A stretch of 64,000 bases of DNA from Gliomastix tumulicola (GCA_001599755.1 BCHX01000005.1:752800-816799), one strand, 5' to 3'; counted from the first letter of the stretch, positions 1 through 10,395 are shown. Numbers and translations are program-made. The notes: generated by a model from the letters alone, not told the origin.

Positions 1-1001
1 GGCGGAGGGATGGGCTTCTGGGCAGAGGCGAGGGTGAGGGTGAGGGCGAAATTCGGATTCAGAGCCGCGAGAGGAGCGGAATGGAAAGAAGAGGAGGAGC
101 AGGACGAGGAGACGGCCGAGGAGAGCGTCGAAACCGGCGGCGGCGAGTTTAGCAGGGAAGCTGCGACCGGCTGGTGGCGATTTGGCGGGTCGCTGGCAGG
201 AGAAACAGGCCCGGCAGGCGCTATTACAGCTGTTACAGCGGGCGCTGTAGAGGCCTGGGTGGGTGCTGGAGCGGCGGATTCTGCAGCAGACTCCGTAGCG
301 GGCTCTGGAGACGACTCCGTAGCGGATTCTCCAGCGGATTCTCCAGCGGATTCCCCAGTGGATGCCGCTGCTGCAGCAGTGACGATGCTCCCTGTCAAGC
401 TTCTTCCCAGTCCTTGCTGCTGCGCCTGGACAGAGTTCAACGGCGCTGCAGCTGCAGGTGGTCCCTCTTGGGAGTCTTTGCCCTCTTCGTCCCTGGCAGC
501 TCCACCGTCTCCAGGTCCCTCGCCGCCGCCGTCCGGCTTCGTCTTCTCCTCGGATGTTGTTGTTGTTGCTGTTTGCCGTGGTGCGCTCTCGTGACCGTCG
601 TCCCGTCCGTCGCTCGTCCGCCGTTGCAGCAGCTTCTCGTCGCCATGGTCGTGGCTCGTCCGCGTCGTCGTCGTCGTACTGGATGCCGAGGAGGACGAGC
701 TCGTCAGGTCCAGGTCCTGGTCTTGGTCTTGGTCTTGGTCGTGCTCGTCGTGGAGCCGGCTGGCTCGTAGCTGACTCGGTGTCACACTCCGGCTCTGCTT
801 AGCTTCGTCGTTGTTGTGGTCGTCGTCGTCGTCGTCGTCGTGCTGCTGCCCATGTCCGTGTCCGTGTCCGTGTACGTGTTCATGTCCGCCGCTCTTGACC
901 GACGAGGCCGTGCTCTTGGCCGACTTCAACGACGACCCCGTGAACGAGTGTCTCCTCCGGGACAGCTTTTCTCTGATGCGGTCGACGACTCGCGGCGCCA
1001 T
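1..1001 (-). CDS. Low-complexity hypothetical protein, N-terminal 333 residues (cut by window edge)
   Basis: An ATG at 1001-999 opens a minus-strand frame with no stop down to base 3, so the gene continues beyond the left edge. The protein begins MAPRVVDRIREKLSRRRHSF, a basic and possibly amphipathic N-terminus. A Ser/Lys-rich stretch follows, then a His-Gly run (HVHGHGHGHG, near residues 51-60), a seven-Asp run, an Asp-Gln repeat, and long Ser/Thr/Ala/Pro-rich disordered sequence with a GESA-type repeat near residues 225-240. No folded domain is reached in the visible part, so I cannot assign a function. The long repeat-rich 5' region upstream fits a regulated gene with an extended leader. 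Confidence rests on the 333-codon open frame and a sensible start codon. The composition alone would not prove coding, because low-complexity DNA can stay open by chance. Confidence 0.6.
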   Translation of the reverse strand, partial: MAPRVVDRIREKLSRRRHSFTGSSLKSAKSTASSVKSGGHEHVHGHGHGHGQQHDDDDDDDHNNDEAKQSRSVTPSQLRASRLHDEHDQDQDQDQDLDLTSSSSSASSTTTTTRTSHDHGDEKLLQRRTSDGRDDGHESAPRQTATTTTSEEKTKPDGGGEGPGDGGAARDEEGKDSQEGPPAAAAPLNSVQAQQQGLGRSLTGSIVTAAAAASTGESAGESAGESATESSPEPATESAAESAAPAPTQASTAPAVTAVIAPAGPVSPASDPPNRHQPVAASLLNSPPPVSTLSSAVSSSCSSSSFHSAPLAALNPNFALTLTLASAQKPIPP

Positions 1002-1103
1002 GCTCGGATGGTCTTGGCCTGGACCGGAGCTGCAGTGACGGGTGGTCAGACGGTCGAGGACGTCTATCAGCGGCGCCCAGAGACACCGGAAGAGTAGAGC
1101 CAT

Positions 1104-1129
1104 GCAGCAGCAGCAGCAGCAGCAGCAGG
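1104..1129. repeat. (GCA)n microsatellite
   Basis: A run of eight to nine GCA/CAG units lies about 100 bp upstream of the left-edge gene's start codon, so it is probably in its 5' leader or promoter. Confidence 0.9.
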
Positions 1130-1391
1130 AAGATGGGCTGTAGATATCGTGACGAACCTGGTGGTGATGGTGGTCGTGGTCGTGGGAGGTACCTGGTGCT
1201 CCGTTACGACGGCCCAGCTGGCCCTCTTCTCTCGTTCTCTCTCTCTCTTCGTTGTGCTACTCAGTAGGCGAATAGCATCATGGTCACGGACACCGTCTCC
1301 TGGCATCAAGATCCCGAGGAAAGGTCGCTCTCTCTCTCTCTCTAAGATGTCTCTGCAAACAGCAACAATAGTGAGGGAAGTGTAGGGATAG

Positions 1392-1434
1392 GACAGACAG
1401 ACAGACAGACAGACAGGTATGTATGTATGTATGC
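1392..1434. repeat. Compound (GACA)n-(TATG)n microsatellite
   Basis: Six GACA units are followed directly by about four TATG units. Noncoding. Confidence 0.9.
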
Positions 1435-3317
1435 AGGAGGAGGGCTGGGTGGTTGTCGTGGGATAGCCCTGGCCAGGCGTCTGTCTACTAATCTACTTTG
1501 TCCATGCACGTACACAAACGCACGCACGCACGCACACACGCACAGCCCAACTCGCTTCCTGGGGCATGTATGTAGCACGCAGGTACGTACTGTACTAGTG
1601 ACAATGGCAAATGTCGAGCCACTCGCTCCGGGGAGGGGAGACAAGGAGAAGGGGGGAGAGAGAGAGAGGGTCCTGCAGCAGCAAACAGCAAACAGCAAGC
1701 AACAGGAATTTTTAGGAATTAAGTGACAGCCTAAATGAATGGCAAACCGAGATCAAATCGGATCAGATCAGAGGAGCTTCGTGCATTCGGGGATGGAGAC
1801 ACTCGCATGGGAAGGGGACGGGCTGCGGCTGGGATGGGCATGAGCATGGGCATGGGCGTGAGCATGGGCAAGGGGATAGATACTATCGAACGGCCGAGGC
1901 GCCATTATCTGAAAAGAAGAAGGGGTGGTGGTACCTCCACGGAGAGCACGGACAGGGCCAGACAAGCAGAGTGACAGTCAGGCAATGTCAGGTATACACC
2001 TGAATAGTACAGACTGGCCCTCTCGGGAGTTAACGCTGCCCCGTGTGTTTCCCAGGACGTGCATGCAGGTAGGGTAGAGGTCTCCAGTCCGCATGCCACC
2101 CATGGCTGAGGCATAAGTCACAGCTTACAAAGGCCTCCAAAACCAACCAACGGAGCAGAGAAATGTAAAACACCCACGCCGTATCCACGCCGCAGTGACA
2201 GGCAATAGTCCCGCGTTTAGAACGGCAGCTATTGGATGGGGTCCAGCTGGGATTCTGGGAAGCAAACAAGGGTGTGGTGTTAAAGTGGTTTTTCTCACAG
2301 GGCCCGATATCTCGATCTCGGTCCATGCGCACTAAGACGAGACGGCGGCGGCGATGGTTGACTAGAATAGAAAGAAAGAAAGAAAGCGAGCCAGCGAGCG
2401 AGCAGAGGGAGTAGGCCAGGCACAGGCACAGGCACACAGGCAGGGAAGCAACCGGATGGCCTGGGGGGACAAACCGGAGAGAGAGAGAGTGTGTGTGTGG
2501 TACGCGTACCGGTACTTGGCCGTGGTACTGCGCGCGCGCCGCTCGTTTCCTTTTTGTCGCATTGGATGCTGCGTTGGCAATTTCAATGCGGCGCGTAGTT
2601 GGGTGGTAGTGATACCACGCACCCATCACAACAGCCTGTGCAGGAGTACCAGCAAGTACCCTTGGATCAAAGTACCCTTGGATGGATGGGTGGATGGATG
2701 GATGGAGGTCTGTTATCAGCAACGGTGGCTTCGGCTGGCTTGCGTTTACGAATTTCGCCGTCCAGAGACCGTGTGTGTTGCACTCGCGCATGCGTCTCGT
2801 CTCCGCCCGCCTGCATGCCTCTGCTGCCCACAGGAGCCAGCAGGAGGGCCAATTTGATATTCCCGTGAGAATGCAACGGTACGGATATGCTTCGGGGAGT
2901 TGATGTGCTTATGTGAGGTGTGACTGATGGATGGCATGCGCTCGCTTGCGCTGGTCCCGGGTGTCTTTGTTGAAAGGTGTGTGTGTGTGTGCGCCAGCCA
3001 AGAGGATGGGGAAGCTGGGCTTGCTGTTCGCCCGCTCCCCTGGAGGAATGAATGCCAGCAGAAATAATGCCCGCGGGCGGCGGATGGGCGTCGTTGGTGC
3101 TGAAGGGTGCACAGACTAGCATCTCAACCCTGGCGATGACAGGGGGACATCTCACATCTCGCTCCCATCAGTCTGACAGACACGACATGCCGCCCAACAG
3201 AGAGCAGGAGGAGAGAGTAAAAAAAAATTCTGAAGTCCCAAAGCAGACCAACTTTGCACCTTCCCTTGGCAGCGCTGCGTACGAGCACATACATTCTGCC
3301 GACATGTCCGGCTCGAG

Positions 3318-3348
3318 ACACACTCACACACACACACACACACACACT
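3318..3348. repeat. (CA)n microsatellite
   Basis: An almost uninterrupted CA dinucleotide run in intergenic DNA. Confidence 0.9.
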
Positions 3349-4888
3349 TTTCGGGCGTTACGTGTACTCGTACGGTACGTGCAGTGGTATCATGATGCCT
3401 GCCTGTCTGTGACCACTGCTACAGCTGCATGGTCTATGGATGCTGGACCACCTGTCCCTCCTTTTTTCGCGGAAGAGACGCCCGGGCCGGAGGTGCGGGA
3501 TGGGGGGGTAAATGAATTGAATAAAATGGTCATCCTGGGCTTGCATCGCCAAGGCGCAGCCTGCATTAACAAACTCCTCCCCAGCGCCCTATTCACGCCT
3601 GCTATTCGCCCATGCCCGCCCAATGTACCCGATACCTGCTGCCCTTTCTCGTGAGACAAATTGCTCGTACTCGTACACACCAGCACGGGATAAGCGAGCA
3701 GCAGTCCTTGGCCCGGGCCAGCGTGATCACTGATCACTGATCAGCAACAAGTGCCCTCCCACCCCTGTCAAGTGTCAAATCGACAATACCGAAACTGGAC
3801 AGCCCGGCCGCCGATGATTCGATGAGCGAGGAACGGGATGGCCTGAATGAGCGAACGCCTTGTCTCAGAAGCGTGCATAAGTGCGGTCCACTTTGCTTGC
3901 CTCTCTTGACGGCGGTGTCTCGGACGGGCTGATACTCCCGATTTCCATTTAACTACTAGTAACCATCTCAGCTCCTCACCGAGAGTTCTATGCCGAAGAA
4001 AAAAAGTACAATACGCGGACCGGGCGACGAGCGACGACTCTCGCTGTTGCACGGGCGGCGACACAAGGCTAGGGGCATCGCTATTCAATGCGTATCACAC
4101 CGCTCTTTTGATCAAGATTGTTCCTCACGCACAAAGGCAGGCACACAACACACACACAACCTTGCTAGCTTCGGTCGCACGCAGCGTCCATTGGCCCTGG
4201 TGGTCCAAAGCAATAGCTACGCCGCGGCAAAGCGCAACTGGCCACACAGAGTCGCACGAGAGGAGGAACCAGCACAACCCAGATACTGCCGCCGGTCAGC
4301 TGGCGTCCTGCCTTTCCCCTCCCCTCTCCCCCCTGTGACTCATCTGTCTGTCACCCTCCGGTTGGTTACACAGGGTCTCATGCGGGTGCACAGGTTGGAG
4401 GGGGGACGAGAACGCAGGGGAACTTCTGCTGGGTGTGATGACCAGCTGCGCGCGCTCTCGATACGCTTCACCGCCCCCCCAAAAAGACGAGTCCTGAGCA
4501 CTCAACCTCGCCGCACAGTGCATGTGTGCCGACGCTAACAAGTCGACAGGCTCGAGCACCCGGTCTCTTATCCTCTGTTTCCTCTCGCCGAGATTCGCAG
4601 GCTGTCACTGCGCGCGGCGCCACCCTGGCTGGGTTTTGTAATGAGGCAGCCGAACTCAGTCAGTCACCAAGAAAGCACGCACGGGGCATCGGCGAACACA
4701 CGAGGCACGGGGGACTTGGGGGACAGAGGATATAGGATGACATCGGTGTTGTATTCATAGGATGGCATCGGTGGTGTAGTAGTTCGCCCTGCTCTATCGT
4801 AGTACCGTATTCGTTCTGCTCAGGATCGTTTTCTGCTAAGGAGACTGTATCAATGTGATCTCAGGAACAATGCCAGCTGCTCCCTCCC

Positions 4889-6360
4889 TTAAGCGTCCAT
4901 GACGCATCCCAGCACCCCAATATGAGGTCGGCTGTGAGGCTGACTCTCCCAACGGGCACATCTGGCCTGCAGCATCAAGTCTGATCGAACCTTATATACC
5001 ATCTCCGATGGCGAGAGACCAGTACAGGTCAGCGAATCGTCAAAATCCCATGTCGTACCTATATCCATTCGCTTGACCTCAACGAACGTCCTGCCCTGTC
5101 CATAGAACGTCTGCCTCTCCAATCTGGCCTCGTCCATCCGGAACTCGTCTCGGGGCTTGATGCGTGGGTCGATAAGCCAGATGCTGAGCTTATCCGGCCT
5201 CTGGTTATAGTTCGATAGCAAGCGGCCCATGTGCGAAGACCACTGGAAAAGCTGTCTCCTCACCAAGTACATGGCCTCATGTCTAAAATAGAAAGGCTGC
5301 TTCCGTTGAAAGGGAGCAACGTCAAAGTCGATACCAATTTGAGTAGGGATGGTTCCGAACCCAAGCTCCTCCATTCTGCGAATGGAGCCGAGCTTTTCGG
5401 CACTGATACAGATCATGTCTGTCTCGGGTCGTATAGTGATGTAAGTTGTTGGGCGGCCGGCCTTATCCATCAGCCGCACGTTGACGATGCCACCGGGGGG
5501 CTCCGAGAAGCCATGTCTCGCCCACATCCGAAAGAAGGCCTTGCGTGATCCAATGCAAGTGTTCCACAGACTGGCGTAGTCTCGATAGCCAGAAGGGTCG
5601 TCGCCCGCTGGCGAGTCCTGAGAAGGCCAGGACCTGGGTCTCAGGTTTGTCGTAGCGGGAACCCAGCCACCGTGTTCTTCTGTGGTCTGGGGAGGTTCCT
5701 TCTGCATGGCTAGTGGGTTTCTATCGACGTGAAAGAATTGTGCATGAGGAAATCCAAAATGAGTGGCGCGGGCAGCGAGCTCCTAGATCTCGTCTTTAAT
5801 CTCATTGGGAAACTCTCTGAAGAAGGGAAAAGACGATGTAACCGTGTCTGCCGCGGAATCGCTCGCTGAACCGCCCGCTGAACCGCCCGCTGAGCCGCTT
5901 GCTGAACCGCTTGCTGAACCGCTTGCTGAACCGTTTGCTGGGCGGCTGGCTGAACCGCTTGCTGAACCGTTTGCCGAACCGCTTGCTGAACTGCTTGCTC
6001 GGCGGTTGGCTGAACCGCTTGCTGAACCGCTTGATGAACNNNNNNNNNNNNNNNNNNNNNNNNNNNNNNGCTCGCTCGGCGGTTGGCTGAACCGTTTGCT
6101 GAACCGTTTGCCGAACCGCTTGCTGAACTGCTTGCTCGGCGGTTGGCTAAACCGCTTGCTGGGAGATTGGCTAAGCCGCTTGCTGGGCGATTGGCTGGGC
6201 GATTGGCTGGGCCGCTGGCTGGGCCGCTGGCTGAGCGGTTGGCTGAACCGCTGGCTGAACCGCTGGCTGAACCGCTGGCTGAACCGCTGGCTGAACCGTT
6301 TGCTGGGCCGCTGGCTGGGCGGTTGGCTGAGCCGCTGGCTGAGCTGCTGCTTTCTGCCAT
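4889..6360 (-). CDS. 2EXR-domain protein with tetrapeptide-repeat N-terminus, interrupted by one in-frame TAG
   Basis: The start ATG is at 6360-6358 (MAESSSSASGSANRP), with A at -3. About 150 residues of S-A-S-G/S-A-N-R tetrapeptide repeat follow and cross a 30-base assembly gap. The frame then enters a clear 2EXR motif, FPFFREFPNEIKDEI, followed by TAG (5785-5783) and ELAARATHFGF. The family consensus here is roughly F.xF..LPxElRxxIWxxA, so the TAG replaces the conserved Trp codon. The next 2EXR-like elements are present after it: LWNTCIGSRKAFFRMW and ITIRPETDMICI, then a tail ending at TAA 4891-4889. 2EXR proteins are abundant in fungi and related to F-box-like proteins, with no known biochemical activity. 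The sized gap breaks the frame, but correcting it by the repeat period restores it (see findings). Without readthrough or editing, only 272 residues could be made, from the Met at 5707, and these lack the first 2EXR element. Alternatives are a pseudogene or a sequencing error. Confidence 0.7.
5863..6350. repeat. 12-bp coding minisatellite (GCTGAACCGCTT-type units)
   Basis: About forty degenerate copies of a 12-bp unit, with variants such as GCTCGGCGGTTG. The unit length is a multiple of three and the array is nearly free of stop codons in all six frames. On the minus strand it encodes the Ser-Ala-Ser-Gly-type N-terminal repeat of the 2EXR protein. An N gap interrupts the array. Confidence 0.9.
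6040..6069. other. Assembly gap (30 N)
   Basis: Thirty consecutive N inside the minisatellite. The 12-bp phase on its two sides differs by 5, so the length of 30 cannot be exact. Confidence 0.97.
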
Positions 6361-7767
6361 GATGACGACAGAAGAGAGATAAGGCGTGCTGAGAGATGGC
6401 AGATGACGGCGGTAGTATTGGGAACAGGTGGTGATTCCAAAGAAGTTGGTAGGATTTGTGGTAAGGGATGTAAGAGAAGAAGTTCAGGTTCCGGGGCATG
6501 TGTTGATGTTGTTCCAAGGTATACCTAGGAGGGATGCGTGCAGTCAGGAAGGTGCGAAGGGTACCTTCCTCCTCAGCCAAAGAAAGTAGGTGCGCGCCGT
6601 GAGTAAAGTAGGTACCAGGAGGGACGCGAACCTTACTCAGAAGCACCCCCGTCCGGTAGGTACCTCCGAGGTATGCCCAAATACGTAGAGAGCATCAACC
6701 TCTCGAAATCGCTGCATGAGTAGAGTGTTGGCGAGTTGTGATATATGCATGGATACTTACTCACGCCAGAGAACTCGCTCCTTGCGATCTCGACCGGCGC
6801 AAACTGATGCTAGAGCCAAGTCACCGAGTCACTTTCTCTCCCAAAACAGTGCGAGCACCCAAACCCTGAAGCCAAAAGGGGGCAGCCGAGCAGATCCACG
6901 TCTGGAGGAAGAAGGCAGGAGCGACGCCGGTGTAAGCTTTCCATACGTAGACGCTTCGATTCCTCCTCTCCCCTCTCCTTCCTCTCCTCTGCACCCATCT
7001 GCTCCTGAGCTGTTTCCCATTTCCCATCTCCCACCTCCTCCCTGAAGTCTGCCCGGAAGTCGGTCCGCAAGTCTGCTCGTCGAGCCTGCCCTCAAGTCTG
7101 TTCCCATCCTGGCTGCCGCGCCCGATCCCTAGTACTGGTGCTAGGCCATGTTACGTCGAGCTCGCACTGCGTCTCGCACGCTTGTCTCACTCGTCTACTT
7201 CGTATTTCCAGGCCGTCTGCATTGTACGTCTGCCACGCACGTCCACTGGCATGTCTGTCATGCATATCTGCCACGCAAGGCTGCCACGCTGGATGGCCTC
7301 GCACGACTGCCGTGTTTGACCGCTTCGCAACTGCCTCGTATGAGTGCTGAGACAACTGCGAGTTCGAGTGCTGTGGAGCCGGGACACCGGGCGTGCCTAG
7401 TTGGCATGGTTACTAGACTTGACTCAAGGGAATCGGCTGATGGGCTTGCCTTGCGGGCTGCACTGATGAGCTTGACGGAAGGACTTCGTTGCTGATCTTC
7501 CCTTCTCTACCTCCCCTCCCCCCCCCCCCCCCCCCCCCCCCCCCTCTTCAACAGATCCCGAAGACCACGTGACTTGCAGCTCCCTCTTGCTTCGCTCGTA
7601 TCCGAACATTACGTTCAGAGCACTCGGGCGCCGGTTCCGATCAGACGTTGCCGAATTGAAACAACGTTAGCAGGCTCTGGCAGAGCAGCATCGGTGCGAA
7701 TACGAGGCCACACGTGGACAAAATCGCTGCAGTATCGTGGCTAACCGCTGCATAGTTGCCAGGCTTC
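6361..7767. other. Intergenic region
   Basis: Promoter side of the 2EXR gene and 3' side of the CCDC97-like gene. It contains GGTACC-type palindromes (6520, 6655), a region of CACGTCTGC-like imperfect repeats near 7200-7300 and a poly-C run. I see no gene. Confidence 0.55.
7518..7544. repeat. Poly-C tract (27 nt)
   Basis: Twenty-seven consecutive C. Length is unreliable in most sequencing chemistries. Confidence 0.9.
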
Positions 7768-8612
7768 TCAATAGTCTTGAACCCCGGTCTCGCCCTTCCT
7801 CTGCTTGCCGTCATCGTCCAACTGCGCATCGCCATCTTCCTCAACCCAGCTCGGCTCTTCCTCGTCATACCAAATATCTTCGGCATCCTTGTGCTGCAAA
7901 GCATCAAGATCCTCGTCTTCATCCACCTTGCCGTAGTCAAACTCGTCGTCCAGACCATGCACGAAGCGGAACTCGAGATAGTCCCGCCAGTGCTGTTGCC
8001 CTTCCTCCTTGCCAGAGACAGGCTGGTCCCACGACCGGTCCAGAGACATTCCCTCCGCCGTTGCCACTCCCGCCTGAGCCGAAGTTGAAGACGTTGATGT
8101 GCCGTTGCCCGAAGTTGCTGGTGCGGTAGGCAACGTCGACGATGACAAAGAAAGGTCTGAGAACGAAGATGCCACCGCGGCGCCGCGAATGCTCGAGCCA
8201 GACATGTTGGCAAGATTTGTCTCGCCCCGGATGAGCGAAGCTTCCAGCGTCCGGCCGTAGCCCTTGGCCTTGCCTTCGTCCGCGCGTTCCTGCGCAGTCT
8301 GGAAGCGCTTGACGAGGCGCTCATACAATATGGGGTCTGGACCTCGCTGTGTCAGTACGAATTTCCAAAGATATAAAAGTACGAGAAAAAGGGCTCCCGA
8401 CCGGCAAGCTCGTGATCCAAGCTCTCAAAGTACGAGGGATGGCGCTGGAGGTACTCGCGCCGGCGGTTCTGCACCTGGATCTTTTCGCGCCGCGATGGCG
8501 AGGCGCTTCCGCGAGGAACCGGCTTCTCGATAAACGCCGTGTCTTGCCCGACGGACATGATGCTGAATTTGGCGTTGCCAGCGTTCCATGCAAGGTATGT
8601 CGAGTTGTTCAC
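7768..8612 (-). CDS. CCDC97-like protein (DUF2052)
   Basis: Two exons: 8612-8402 and 8336-7768, with an intron at 8401-8337 (GTCGGG...TACTGAC...CCAG) joining in phase 1. The joined product reads NRRREYLQRHPSYFESLDHE, then LADPILYERLVKRFQ, RADEGKAKGYGRTLEASLIR, and later FRFVHGLDDEFDYGKVDEDE followed by DAEDIWYDEEEPSW. This order (a basic YL-HPxYF segment, a DPxLYxRLxxRFQ segment, then FxxGLDxxFDYxxVD with an acidic tail) is the signature of the CCDC97/DUF2052 family. The human member associates with the SF3B part of the spliceosome, so a nuclear, splicing-related role is inferred from the family. Two in-frame ATGs are possible, at 8612 (259 residues) and 8558 (241 residues, MSVGQDTAFIEKP). 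I cannot choose from sequence alone. Confidence 0.85.
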
Positions 8613-9323
8613 GTTGAATGACGTTGGTTTCTGCTTCGATGTTTCGGGCGATGTTGAACCCCACTAATAACCCTGGCTCCCAGCTCCCACAGCGAAACAG
8701 AGCGAAACAGAGCCCTGGAATTCCAGACCTTGTCAGCACCCGTCGCCGGCTAGCATTTAGTTATATCCTCCTTTGCCTGCTCCGACTTCATCAACTCTGT
8801 TAAGTTATGACAGCCACAGAGATGCAGTTTTTGTCATTCTCTGCCCTCGTCTACTCTGGCCGTTCTTTCTCCTGCTTTGCAACCCTGAAAGCATCCCGTG
8901 AACCCTATGACTGCTGGAATGCGGTCGCTTCCCTGTCCGCCCTTCGACCCAGTCCGTCGGGCCGGACTTTGGGACATTCTGGTTCTCGAGCTGTCTTCTA
9001 TAACCACCACGCGCTTGGAGGATAAAACCGGATAAATGCAGCGAGGCCCCAAGCCACCCACCATCGCTGAGCGCGACGACGGTCCGGCTCCCTCCCTCTC
9101 TATGGAGATGCCGTCACGACTATTGGATGGAGATTTCGCGGGGCAGGGCTCTCTGGTGGGGTGACTGGTGCTTTCATCCGCCTTGGATGTAGCATGATGG
9201 CCTGGAATATAGCCTGAAGTTGGGGGACGAGCTGCAGGACTATACTATATCTAGTCTCGTGTCCCCTGGATTGCTGGCTCGCCTCGCTCGAAAGCCATCT
9301 CTCCTCGACCCGGTATCCAGCAT

Positions 9324-9368
<45 letters not shown>

Positions 9369-9399
9369 CTCCTCCCCCTTCGCGGACGCAGCCGCCAGG
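8613..9399. promoter_or_regulatory. Shared upstream region of the CCDC97-like and GH43 genes
   Basis: A 0.8 kb head-to-head interval between the minus-strand CCDC97-like gene and the plus-strand GH43 gene. It must hold both promoters. A 14-unit TAC repeat lies just before the GH43 start. Confidence 0.5.
9325..9366. repeat. (TAC)14 microsatellite in GH43 leader
   Basis: Fourteen TAC triplets ending 33 nt before the GH43 ATG. The tract is in frame with the gene and would read poly-Tyr, but I see no in-frame ATG upstream, so it should be 5' leader. Confidence 0.9.
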
Positions 9400-10395
9400 A
9401 TGCCTCCCCTCATCTCGCACGTCTACACGGCAGACCCGTCGGCGCACGTCTTCAACGGCCGCGTCTACATCTACCCCTCGCACGACCGCGAGACAGACAT
9501 CCAGTTCAACGACAATGGCGACCAGTACGACATGGCCGACTACCACGTCTTCTCCGTCCCGCACCTCCACCCGTCCCCCGGCGAGGTGACGGACCACGGC
9601 GTCGTCCTGCGCATGGAGGACGTGCCCTGGGTCGGCAAGCAGCTCTGGGCCCCCGACGCCGCCTTCAAGAACGGGAAGTACTACCTCTACTTCCCGGCGC
9701 GGGACAAGGAGGGCGTCTTCCGCATCGGCGTTGCAGAGGGCGACAGGCCCGAGGGTCCCTTCACCCCTGACCCGGAGCCGATCAAGGGCTCGTACAGCAT
9801 CGACCCCGCGGCTTTCGTCGACGACGACGTCGACGGGCAGGCGTACCTCTACTTCGGCGGGCTCTGGGGCGGCCAGCTGCAGTGCTACCAGGACGGCAAC
9901 GCCGAGGCCTTCGACGCCAGCTGGCAGGGGCCCAAGGAGCGCTCGGGACCAGGCGCCATCGCCCAGGGCCCCCGCGTGGCGAGGCTCACGGACGACATGC
10001 ACCAGTTCGCCGGCCCCGTGCAGGAGATCACCATCCTCGCTCCCGAGACGGGGAGGCCTATCGAGGGCGACGACCACGACCGGCGTTTCTTCGAGGCCGC
10101 GTGGGTGCACAAGAGGGGAGACAAGTACTACTTCTCGTACTCGACGGGAGACACGCACTTCCTCGCGTACGGCATCGGCGACAACCCCCTCGGCCCGTTC
10201 ACGTACGGCGGGAGGATCCTGGAGCCGGTGCTCGGCTGGACGACGCATCACTCCATTGTCGAGTTCCAGGGGCGGACGTATCTGTTCTACCACGACTGCG
10301 AGCTGAGCAAGGGCGTGAACCATCTGCGGTCCGTCAAGGTCAAGGAGATCTTCTACGACGATGACGGCAAGATTATCACCACGACGGCCGATTAG
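9400..10395 (+). CDS. Glycoside hydrolase family 43 (beta-xylosidase / alpha-L-arabinofuranosidase)
   Basis: Single exon, 331 residues, starting MPPLISHVYTADPSAHVFNG. GH43 enzymes are inverting five-bladed beta-propeller glycosidases that act on xylose- or arabinose-containing hemicellulose fragments. The three acidic catalytic positions are visible: D12 in TADPSAHV (general base), D135 in YSIDPAAFVDDD (pKa modulator) and E232 in FFEAAWVHKRGDKYYFSYS (general acid). The motif KQLWAPDAAFKNGKYYLYF is also typical. The protein starts almost at the catalytic domain and has no signal peptide, which suggests an intracellular enzyme acting on imported oligosaccharides. No accessory domain follows. 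It is convergent with the lipase gene, with 264 bp between stop codons. Substrate (xyloside or arabinoside) cannot be settled from sequence alone. Confidence 0.93.
   Translation: MPPLISHVYTADPSAHVFNGRVYIYPSHDRETDIQFNDNGDQYDMADYHVFSVPHLHPSPGEVTDHGVVLRMEDVPWVGKQLWAPDAAFKNGKYYLYFPARDKEGVFRIGVAEGDRPEGPFTPDPEPIKGSYSIDPAAFVDDDVDGQAYLYFGGLWGGQLQCYQDGNAEAFDASWQGPKERSGPGAIAQGPRVARLTDDMHQFAGPVQEITILAPETGRPIEGDDHDRRFFEAAWVHKRGDKYYFSYSTGDTHFLAYGIGDNPLGPFTYGGRILEPVLGWTTHHSIVEFQGRTYLFYHDCELSKGVNHLRSVKVKEIFYDDDGKIITTTAD

Larger units (their letters stand above)
1002..4888. other. Intergenic region with microsatellites, no convincing gene
   Basis: This 3.9 kb stretch lies upstream of the left-edge gene and downstream of the 2EXR gene. 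I see simple repeats (listed separately), CT-rich tracts and short frames with no domain, codon bias or paired splice sites. It probably holds the promoter and long 5' leader of the left-edge gene. Confidence 0.6.

Noticed and set aside
10..594. 194-codon plus-strand frame at the left edge
   Set aside because: It overlaps the longer minus-strand frame, which has a more natural N-terminus and is open to the window edge. The plus-strand product is only a biased shadow.
2030..2791. 253-codon minus-strand frame
   Set aside because: Low-complexity composition with simple-repeat segments (SIHPSIHP, LCLCL), no ATG-context support, no domain and no splice partners.
5783..5785. An intron to explain the 2EXR TAG
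   Set aside because: Conserved 2EXR residues directly flank the codon on both sides, so removing any intron-sized segment would delete the motif.
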